Shown: positions 1 to 5,671 of the stretch, in pieces
How positions within the stretch are numbered: position 1 is the first letter of the stretch
Layout: each line of letters opens with the position of its first letter
DNA from: Candidatus Delongbacteria bacterium
Lineage (GTDB): Bacteria; UBA4055
Length of the DNA stretch: 6,878 nucleotides
Direction of reading: 5' to 3'
Assembly (NCBI GenBank): GCA_022013635.1
Contig: JAKLPX010000081.1
Coordinates: 1 to 6,878, forward strand
Program-made: the position numbers and the translations under genes
The notes under the pieces: generated by a model
Told to the model about the DNA's origin: nothing
The model's input: the letters and a program-made list of their open reading frames with translations, nothing else
Database searches by the model: none

Positions 1-18
1 AACAATGTGCTTAACCAT
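1..18 (-). CDS. Start of an unidentified gene, cut by the left window edge
   Basis: A reverse-strand ATG at 18-16 opens a frame reading MVKHIV before the window ends. It is preceded by a textbook Shine-Dalgarno sequence 8 bases upstream and follows the queE stop codon by 20 bases in the same direction, so it is very probably the third gene of the left operon. Six residues are too few to name a family. A Met-Val-Lys-His-Ile-Val start is seen in Dabb-type (stress-responsive alpha/beta barrel) proteins and also suits other families, so no function is assigned. Confidence 0.6.
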
Positions 19-25
19 TCCTTTT

Positions 26-32
26 ACCTCCT
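26..32 (-). promoter_or_regulatory. Strong ribosome binding site of the left-edge gene
   Basis: On the reverse strand this reads AGGAGGT, with 8 bases between AGGAGG and the ATG at 18-16. It is the best Shine-Dalgarno match in the window and the main evidence that the six-codon frame at the edge is a real gene start. It lies in the 20-base gap after the queE stop. Confidence 0.75.
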
Positions 33-38
33 ATTCAG

Positions 39-680
39 TTACCTCCATTTTTCATCATTCCAAATATATTTATGCAGTTGTATCTGATATTTCACATTCA
101 ATCCGTCTTCAAGTATCTTCTCTGCTATTTCTTTGTCGGTTATTTCCGAATCATTCACTTTGGACACCAAGACGACACATTTCTCCCCGAGTTTATATTT
201 GTAATAATGCTCCTTTAGTTCATTATAATCAATAAAGTCTCTTAAAACAAACTTTATTTCATCTATTTTTGATAAATAAATAATGTTTTTTTCTAAAAAG
301 CTGCCGCCTTCTCCAGAACCTTTAAGCTTAATATCAACGATTTTTACTACTTTTTCCGGAATATTTTTCAAAGAAATGCTTCCGTTCGTTTCGAGAAGAA
401 TCGTTTTATTTTCATTTATACCGTCAATCACTTTTATCAATTCCTCCTTTTGGAGCAAAGGTTCGCCTCCGGTAAATTCGATAAGATTGATTTTCGACGA
501 ATTGACAATTTCGATTATTTCTTGGACCGGATACTCCTTTCCCTCATAATAGGAATATTTAGTGTCGCACCATGAACATCTCAAATTGCAGCCCGCTAAT
601 CTTATAAAAAGGCACGGCTGTCCAGAATAGGAAGATTCCCCCTGTAAAGATTCGAATATTTCGTTTACCATGACTGTCAT
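39..680 (-). CDS. queE: 7-carboxy-7-deazaguanine (CDG) synthase, radical SAM enzyme
   Basis: QueE is a radical S-adenosylmethionine enzyme that converts 6-carboxytetrahydropterin to 7-carboxy-7-deazaguanine, the precursor of preQ0, preQ1 and queuosine in tRNA and of deazapurine modifications in some DNAs. It is cytosolic. The 213 residues match the usual QueE length. Visible motifs are the LQGE near residues 12-15, the iron-sulfur cluster site CNLRCSWC (Cys31, Cys35, Cys38; CX3CX2C spacing), the SAM-binding FTGGEPLL at 69-76, ETNGS at 97-101, the IKLKGSGE region near 117-124 and QLHKYIW near the C-terminus. The start at 680 lies 4 bases after the stop of the upstream 787-codon gene. A second in-frame ATG at 671 gives MVNEIFESLQGE, closer to the usual QueE N-terminus, and neither start has a clear Shine-Dalgarno sequence, so initiation may depend on translational coupling. 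No other queuosine gene is visible in the window. Confidence 0.95.
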   Translation of the reverse strand: MTVMVNEIFESLQGESSYSGQPCLFIRLAGCNLRCSWCDTKYSYYEGKEYPVQEIIEIVNSSKINLIEFTGGEPLLQKEELIKVIDGINENKTILLETNGSISLKNIPEKVVKIVDIKLKGSGEGGSFLEKNIIYLSKIDEIKFVLRDFIDYNELKEHYYKYKLGEKCVVLVSKVNDSEITDKEIAEKILEDGLNVKYQIQLHKYIWNDEKWR

Positions 681-684
681 ATCG

Positions 685-3048
685 TTAGCAGATTTTTTTT
701 TCTGTGTCCTCTCCCAAAATAATTACTTTATTGGCCGTAGCTCCCTCTATTTCGGAATCGGTGATAAATTTCTTCAGATTTTTGCTGTCGGCGACACTTT
801 CATAAATTTCCTTCAAGGATGAGTTTCTTATATAATTATAACCGAAATGTTTCCCGGTTTTACATTCATCCGGAACGAAAGCGTCTTTTTCAAGCATTGA
901 TTGAAATTCATACTCGTTATCAGACGGTACGAAAATTAAATTATCGCCGAAAAACTTGTTTTTTAATACCATTTCTATTTCCATTTTCTCGAATGGCAGA
1001 ATAAAAATCAGGGATTCGTTCGTAGAAAATTTTTTATAAAATTCGTATTCGTCGGTAAAAGGCTCGACTTTCGTAATGTATTTTATAAATAATTCCTTGT
1101 CATCGAAATTATCTCCCCAGCTTGAGCCAAAATTCAATAATTTAGCCAATTCCTTATTTATTATGCTGAAAGTCGCGTCGCCGGAAACAACCGGTTTATT
1201 TATGCCTGCATTAAATAATTCAGCAATTACATGCTGAAGATTGCCGACTGAATCGGAGAAAATGAAAACCTGTTTATCATCCCCGAGCCTCTCCTTTATT
1301 AACGAAATCGGAAGAGGAATAACTTCTGATTTGTACTTAGATGAAGAGAGAATATAATTATATTGACTAATTTCGTTGTCTGCACCTTTCAGAAGACCAG
1401 AATGTTCAGTCGTATAATTTCCGAGAAATATCGTTTTTTGACTCGCGTCCATGATCTCGACTATAGATGATCCGGGTAAAGAACCTGAAGTGAAGAATTT
1501 AATATTTATCAAATTTCTAAAATTATAACCTTTCCCCATAGGTGTTATCCTTATTACCCTTTCGTTCAGATTATCAACATCCCTTCTTGTAAAATCGGCT
1601 GTCCCGCCTCCAATCAGACTAAGATTAGGATTATTCAATTCCTTGAGCCATTTGATCCGCGCAATTTTATACGAAATATCCGATGTGAAAAGTTTTGCAT
1701 TCGGATTGGAATTCATTATTTGCGGTATAACATTTACATGCTTATTCCTTGCGTTAGACATTATTACGATATCAATATCACTGCCGTCGTACTCAACCTC
1801 CGGATCAATCAGAACTTTTATTCCTGTTACATCAATAAGGAATGAATTATCTTTTTCTTCGTTGCATAAACGCCTGATTTTCATATAATTGTTTTCTTGA
1901 ACGAGTTCAACTTTATTTTTGATCTTATTATATCTGTCGAAAATCATTTTTTTAAGATCGTCGTCGTATTCGACAAATTCCAGCTCAAAAGACATAGTTC
2001 CTAATTTAGCCTGGTTTTGAAAATAGGATTCCACAGCTCGCGACAAATCCTTGTTGCCGTTGAAAAATATCAAATATTTTCCTGAGATTTTTTCTAATAC
2101 CAAATATTTCACTGAAAAGTTTTCGTTTAACAGTGAATGCTGAAGTTTGAATTGGACTAAAGCGGTATCAATTCTTTCCCTCACGAAAACATAATTCTGA
2201 TAGAAACTGTTGAGGTAACTTATTGATTTACCGTCTTCCGGAGTTACGACAATATCGTAGTTATCAAAAACATACTCTTTGATCTCGTTAAAGACTTTAA
2301 GAAGATTTCTATAGTATTTTCCGTAATTTGTGTCAGGCTCGGATATGAAATTTATTACATAACCTGTGCCCGGCTTAAAATAAACATCCAGCACTCTTTC
2401 CGATATTGAAAGGGTAGCCGGTTTGCTCTCAAAGATTATCTTGTTGAAGATTGCTTCGTTAATCCTGATGTATTCTTCTATCAGTTCTTTTATTTCCTGA
2501 GGGCTTTTATTTGTTTTCCTGACAATATAATTTCTTTGGTAAACGGTTTTAATTTCGGTTTCTTCCATAACAGGCTCTTCGGGAATATCTTCATTTAAAA
2601 ATTCTCTTCTTACGGATTTTTCTACATATTCTTTCAATTGAATTTTAAATTTTGCGAGAATTTCATTCTTATTGTCGCTCAGAACCTCAAGTTCCTTTTT
2701 TATATTTTCGCTTAAACTTATCTTTCCTGAATTCATAATTGAATCAAGACATTCGATATCCTTATACAAGTAAAGCATTTCCTGAATACCTTCATAATTA
2801 TTTGCGTACTCTATTCCGTCTTCGCCTTCATACTCGTTATCGAAAATTATAAGGGTCTCTTTTACGGAATCTAATGCTTTTTTCGCTTTTGAAAGAATTG
2901 ATAAATTCATTTCTTTAATTTCTTCGGGCATACTGTCAAAATCTTGCGAGTCCATATAGGTTAGAGTCTGTTTACTCTTCTTGATTTTTTCAAGATATTC
3001 TGTGTTGATTTTAATACCCTTTGTAAGTTTTTTCAGAATTTCTTTCAT
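685..3048 (-). CDS. Large MBL/beta-CASP-like protein with degenerate metal-binding motifs; function unknown
   Basis: A 787-residue, probably cytosolic protein; I see no signal peptide or membrane segment. Residues 1-400 are charged and largely helical in character, with a mixed alpha/beta stretch from about 200 to 370, and I do not recognise them. Residues 403-567 follow the metallo-beta-lactamase layout: the paired strands FLIDVTGIKVLIDPE (403-417), a strand leading to MSNARNKH (430-437) where active enzymes have THAHLDH, then NAKLFTSD (450-457) like the usual AxIYxT stretch, TSGSLPGSS (520-528) in place of AGHxxGSA, and IFLGNYTTEHSGLL (540-553) in place of lFSGDig. Residues 568 to about 725 resemble a beta-CASP domain: VFIFSDSVGNLQHVIAELF (594-612) mirrors the vlIPsFavGRaQEll strand and helix. 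The terminal KVIILGEDTEKK recalls the vHGE motif. Nearly all expected metal ligands are missing, so nuclease or hydrolase activity is unlikely. Possible roles are scaffold, RNA-binding or regulatory subunit (inference). The ATG at 3048 has a GGGAG ribosome site. The fold assignment is by eye. Confidence 0.6.
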   Translation of the reverse strand: MKEILKKLTKGIKINTEYLEKIKKSKQTLTYMDSQDFDSMPEEIKEMNLSILSKAKKALDSVKETLIIFDNEYEGEDGIEYANNYEGIQEMLYLYKDIECLDSIMNSGKISLSENIKKELEVLSDNKNEILAKFKIQLKEYVEKSVRREFLNEDIPEEPVMEETEIKTVYQRNYIVRKTNKSPQEIKELIEEYIRINEAIFNKIIFESKPATLSISERVLDVYFKPGTGYVINFISEPDTNYGKYYRNLLKVFNEIKEYVFDNYDIVVTPEDGKSISYLNSFYQNYVFVRERIDTALVQFKLQHSLLNENFSVKYLVLEKISGKYLIFFNGNKDLSRAVESYFQNQAKLGTMSFELEFVEYDDDLKKMIFDRYNKIKNKVELVQENNYMKIRRLCNEEKDNSFLIDVTGIKVLIDPEVEYDGSDIDIVIMSNARNKHVNVIPQIMNSNPNAKLFTSDISYKIARIKWLKELNNPNLSLIGGGTADFTRRDVDNLNERVIRITPMGKGYNFRNLINIKFFTSGSLPGSSIVEIMDASQKTIFLGNYTTEHSGLLKGADNEISQYNYILSSSKYKSEVIPLPISLIKERLGDDKQVFIFSDSVGNLQHVIAELFNAGINKPVVSGDATFSIINKELAKLLNFGSSWGDNFDDKELFIKYITKVEPFTDEYEFYKKFSTNESLIFILPFEKMEIEMVLKNKFFGDNLIFVPSDNEYEFQSMLEKDAFVPDECKTGKHFGYNYIRNSSLKEIYESVADSKNLKKFITDSEIEGATANKVIILGEDTEKKIC
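693..701 (-). other. Run of nine A residues at the 3' end of the 787-codon gene
   Basis: The coding strand carries nine consecutive A's within the codons for Glu-Lys-Lys-Ile, 6 bases before the stop codon at 687-685. Losing one A, or a +1 frame change here, moves the reading into the queE frame and meets no stop before the queE ATG at 680. It is therefore both a possible slippage site and a place where a sequencing length error would change the gene structure. Confidence 0.5.
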
Positions 3049-3054
3049 AATTTG

Positions 3055-3059
3055 CTCCC
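3055..3059 (-). promoter_or_regulatory. Ribosome binding site of the 787-codon gene
   Basis: The reverse strand reads GGGAG followed by 6 bases and then the ATG at 3048-3046. This fixes the start of the large MBL-like gene and shows that it is translated from its own leader of roughly 26 bases if the nearby promoter candidate is right. Confidence 0.65.
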
Positions 3060-3080
3060 ATTTTTTTTATATAGGTCTCC

Positions 3081-3109
3081 AATATATGATTTAAGAGAAA
3101 TAAAATCAA
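3081..3109 (-). promoter_or_regulatory. Candidate sigma70-like promoter of the leftward operon
   Basis: On the reverse strand a TTGATT hexamer (3109-3104) is separated by exactly 17 bases from TATATT (3086-3081). The -35 matches TTGACA at four of six positions and the -10 matches TATAAT at five. Transcription would begin near 3074, giving a leader of about 26 bases that contains the ribosome site. The sequence is very AT-rich, so chance matches are common. Confidence 0.4.
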
Positions 3110-3144
3110 GCGACTACATTAATTCTTTTGATAAATAAATAGAA

Positions 3145-3173
3145 TTGCTTGAAAAGTACATTTGTCGTATATT
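3145..3173 (+). promoter_or_regulatory. Candidate promoter of the rightward ribD operon
   Basis: TTGCTT (3145-3150) and TATATT (3168-3173) are 17 bases apart. The -10 is good but the -35 matches only its first three bases. A TACATTTG at 3157-3164 also fits the Bacteroidota -7 consensus TAnnTTTG, without a TTTG at the expected upstream distance. Either would start transcription at about 3171-3180, just before the ATG at 3182, leaving little or no leader. Confidence 0.3.
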
Positions 3174-3181
3174 TCCGAACT

Positions 3182-4273
3182 ATGCTGAAGGAAAAAGAAA
3201 TATACATGAATCTGGCGTTAAAAGAAGCCATAAAAGGAGCAGGTAAAGTAAGCCCTAATCCTTTGGTAGGCGCTATCATCGTAAAGAATGGAAAAATTAT
3301 CGGAAAAGGATATCATAAAGTTTTCGGTCAGGCTCATGCGGAAGTAAATGCTTTTGAATCGTGCATAGAAAGTCCGGCCGGCGCTGATATGTTCGTCACT
3401 CTTGAGCCATGCTCTCATTTCGGTAAAACTCCTCCATGCGTTGACAGAATAATCAGCGAGAAAATAAAGCGCGTTTATGTCGGAACCGCCGATCCTTCGA
3501 TTCAATCAGGCAGAAAAGGAGTTGAGATACTCAAAAACGCAGGCGTTGAAATTGGAATCGGTATCTGCGAAGAAAAATGCAGATTGATAAATTCTTCCTT
3601 TTTCCATTTTACAGAAACAAAAACACCATACATTGTATTGAAAACAGCTTCTTCGCTTGATGGTTCGATAGCAACTGATAACAATGATTCAAAATGGATA
3701 ACAAATAATAAAAGCAGAAAATTCGTCCATCGGTTGAGAAATCTTTACGATGCTGTTCTTGTCGGGAAAAATACTGTTCTTTTCGATGATCCCGAACTGA
3801 CCGTCAGAAGCATAAACGGAAGAAATCCTGCAAGAATAATTGTTGACAGGAATCTGTCTCTGCCTTTGAAAAAGAAAGTTTTTGATAAATCAGCCGAAAC
3901 GATAGTCATTACCTCAAAAAATATTGAAAAATTACAAGAAACAATTTATAAAGACAATTGTATAACCTTAGTCAAAGTTGAAGAAAAGGAAGGATTGTTG
4001 GATATTAAAACAGCGTTTGCGAAAATCGGCGAAACTGGAATAACATCAATTATGGTGGAAGGAGGATGCGGAATAGATTCGTATCTTCTGAAAAACAGGC
4101 TTGTCAACAGACTGCATATTTTTTTTGCTCCCATGCTTATCGGAAGCAGTAAAAAATATTTTTCAGGTTCCGGTATTAAGTCAATCGCCGATTGTATCAG
4201 GCTTGATGTCATTTCCGTTAAAAGGTTCGGGGACGATATTTTTATAGACGCTCATGCGAGGTATATCAGTTGA
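3182..4273 (+). CDS. ribD: Bifunctional riboflavin biosynthesis deaminase/reductase RibD
   Basis: RibD performs two steps of riboflavin synthesis in the cytosol: deamination of the diaminopyrimidine product of GTP cyclohydrolase II, then NADPH-dependent reduction of the ribosyl side chain. Counting from the ATG at 3182 (363 residues, normal for the family), the N-terminal deaminase domain spans about 1-145. It shows SPNPLVGA at 24-31, the zinc site HAE (His52, catalytic Glu54) and TLEPCSHFGKTPPC (73-86, zinc ligands Cys77 and Cys86). The reductase domain spans about 149-363, with KTASSLDGSIA (154-164), WITN, DAVLVGKNTVLFDDPELTVR (190-209), NPARIIVD (215-222) and MVEGG (291-295). Both domains look intact. 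The frame stays open upstream to a TTG at 3149, but the family N-terminus fits the ATG at 3182. No Shine-Dalgarno sequence precedes it. The stop overlaps the TTG start of the next gene. No FMN riboswitch is visible upstream. Confidence 0.95.
   Translation: MLKEKEIYMNLALKEAIKGAGKVSPNPLVGAIIVKNGKIIGKGYHKVFGQAHAEVNAFESCIESPAGADMFVTLEPCSHFGKTPPCVDRIISEKIKRVYVGTADPSIQSGRKGVEILKNAGVEIGIGICEEKCRLINSSFFHFTETKTPYIVLKTASSLDGSIATDNNDSKWITNNKSRKFVHRLRNLYDAVLVGKNTVLFDDPELTVRSINGRNPARIIVDRNLSLPLKKKVFDKSAETIVITSKNIEKLQETIYKDNCITLVKVEEKEGLLDIKTAFAKIGETGITSIMVEGGCGIDSYLLKNRLVNRLHIFFAPMLIGSSKKYFSGSGIKSIADCIRLDVISVKRFGDDIFIDAHARYIS
4258..4261 (+). promoter_or_regulatory. Ribosome binding site supporting a TTG start
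   Basis: GAGG lies inside the last codons of ribD, 8 bases before the TTG at 4270-4272. It supports initiation at this non-ATG codon. The next in-frame ATG is about 98 codons on and would remove the N-terminal membrane segments of the transferase. Confidence 0.6.
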
Positions 4274-5655
4274 AAATTTCAAAGGAAATACAATTTTTGC
4301 TTCTTACCGATTTTTTAACGATTAACATTTCTACTTTTTTTCTTTTTTTAATTAAATTCAAAACAGGGCTTTTCTTAACATTTACGGAACATTCATTTAT
4401 CGAACTTTTGATAATTGCTCCGATTTTATATTTATTCTGGCTGATTGTATTTCATGTTAAGGATATTTATAAGTCTTTTTATTTCCGCAGCGCAATAGAA
4501 ATCGGTTTTAATTGCGTTTCTGGAATTACCATAGGTATTTTCATACTTTATGTGCTTACTACAATGAATTTCAAAGAATTTTCGGGAAAAGGATTGCTGA
4601 TATATTATTCGATCCTGTGCTTCTTTGTTGGATCGGGCAGGATCTTATTCAAAATTTCATTGAATCATTTCTTTAAGAGAGGCATAGGATTAAGAAACGC
4701 ACTGATCATAGGTTACAACAAATCTGCCAAAAAAATCATTAGAGAATATCGGAAGGGGCGTTTGCTTGGGTTGAATATTCTTGGATTTATTGATAATGGA
4801 CGGTACAATCCTGAATATCAGGGTCTCAGAACTTTGGGAAACCTCGATACATTTGAAGATATAATGAAAGAAAATAAAGTCAGGGAGATTATTATTTCTG
4901 TGGAAGTAAAGGATCCGTTTCTGATCAATACCATAATTCTGAAATCGAAAGATTACAATGTTTTTTACAAAGTTGTTCCGTCGCTGGAAGACATCATCAG
5001 CGGAAATGTCAGGACATTTGAATTATTCGGCTATAAACTTCTCGAACTTTTCCCTGATATTTTAACACCGTTTCAGAGAATGTTGAAAAGGGCTTTCGAT
5101 ATAACAGTTTCCTTTATATTGCTGGTATTTGTCCTGCCTGTCATGGCAGTCAGCGCAATAATAATTAATTTTGATTCTGAAGGCGGAATAATTTTTAAGC
5201 AAAAAAGGGTCGGAAAAGATTTTAAGGAGTTCACTCTTTATAAATTCAGGTCAATGAAAATGGATGCCGAGGCGGAAACCGGAGCTGTTTGGGCTGTCAA
5301 AGACGATCCGCGAATTACAAAATTCGGCAAATTTATGAGGAAAACCAGAATTGACGAACTGCCTCAACTGCTGAATATTCTGATTGGCAACATGAGTTTT
5401 GTCGGACCAAGACCGGAAAGAAAATTTTTTGTTGACAAGTTTATACGGACTATCCCGTTTTATTATAAAAGACTTCATGTAAAGCCCGGTCTGACCGGAT
5501 GGGCGCAGGTTAAGCACAAATATGATGAATCGTTCGAAGATGTTAAAGAGAAACTTAAATATGATTTATATTACATTGAAAATGTATCTCTCAAGCTGGA
5601 TTTTATCATTCTTTTCTACACTGCCAGAGTGGTAATAAATTTTAAAGGACATTAA
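4270..5655 (+). CDS. Undecaprenyl-phosphate sugar phosphotransferase (polyprenyl glycosylphosphotransferase, WbaP/WcaJ type)
   Basis: An integral inner-membrane enzyme that transfers a sugar-1-phosphate from a nucleotide sugar to undecaprenyl phosphate, the first step of capsule, exopolysaccharide or O-antigen assembly. The 461 residues match the large five-segment family. Hydrophobic stretches at about 8-30, 44-62, 80-98 and 108-127 form the N-terminal membrane region. Residues 142-250 form a Rossmann-like domain beginning NALIIGYNKSAKKII. A re-entrant or membrane helix at 277-300 introduces the catalytic domain. That domain shows KRVGKDFKEFTLYKFRSM (312-329), DPRITKFGKFMRKTRIDELP (346-365) with the catalytic Asp362-Glu363 pair, SFVGPRPER (376-384) and HVKPGLTGWAQV (403-414). 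All expected motifs are present. The sugar cannot be read from the sequence. The TTG start shares three bases with the ribD stop, implying translational coupling, and the export gene follows after 16 bases. Confidence 0.93.
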   Translation: MKISKEIQFLLLTDFLTINISTFFLFLIKFKTGLFLTFTEHSFIELLIIAPILYLFWLIVFHVKDIYKSFYFRSAIEIGFNCVSGITIGIFILYVLTTMNFKEFSGKGLLIYYSILCFFVGSGRILFKISLNHFFKRGIGLRNALIIGYNKSAKKIIREYRKGRLLGLNILGFIDNGRYNPEYQGLRTLGNLDTFEDIMKENKVREIIISVEVKDPFLINTIILKSKDYNVFYKVVPSLEDIISGNVRTFELFGYKLLELFPDILTPFQRMLKRAFDITVSFILLVFVLPVMAVSAIIINFDSEGGIIFKQKRVGKDFKEFTLYKFRSMKMDAEAETGAVWAVKDDPRITKFGKFMRKTRIDELPQLLNILIGNMSFVGPRPERKFFVDKFIRTIPFYYKRLHVKPGLTGWAQVKHKYDESFEDVKEKLKYDLYYIENVSLKLDFIILFYTARVVINFKGH

Positions 5656-5659
5656 ATTT

Positions 5660-5663
5660 GGAG
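5660..5663 (+). promoter_or_regulatory. Ribosome binding site of the polysaccharide export gene
   Basis: GGAG sits 8 bases before the ATG at 5672, within the 16-base gap after the transferase stop. It fixes the export gene start and indicates that the two are read from one transcript. Confidence 0.65.
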
Positions 5664-5671
5664 TTGAGTTT

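Noticed and set aside
1..18. Naming the edge gene as a Dabb-family protein from MVKHIV
   Set aside because: Six residues also fit starts of other families, so the identification would be a guess.
283..549. Rightward open frame opposite queE
   Set aside because: It is antisense to a clearly conserved enzyme, has no ribosome site and shows no recognisable family features.
685..3048. Annotating the large gene as an active RNase J or CPSF-type nuclease
   Set aside because: The HxHxDH, AGHxxGS, SGD and HGE positions all lack their metal ligands by eye, and the N-terminal half matches neither family.
3060..3069. T run as an intrinsic terminator
   Set aside because: No GC-rich hairpin precedes it on either strand, and it lies in the leader of the 787-codon gene.
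3121..3146. Inverted repeat AATTCT-N14-AGAATT in the divergent gap as an operator
   Set aside because: The arms are only 6 bases, do not extend on either side and lie in AT-rich sequence where this is expected by chance.
3149..3181. Upstream TTG as the ribD start (11 extra residues)
   Set aside because: The family normally begins a few residues before the YMxxAL segment, which the ATG at 3182 gives. The TTG has no ribosome site and overlaps the promoter candidate.
3049..3181. FMN riboswitch upstream of ribD
   Set aside because: The gap is short and shows none of the conserved GC-containing RFN helices or loop sequences.
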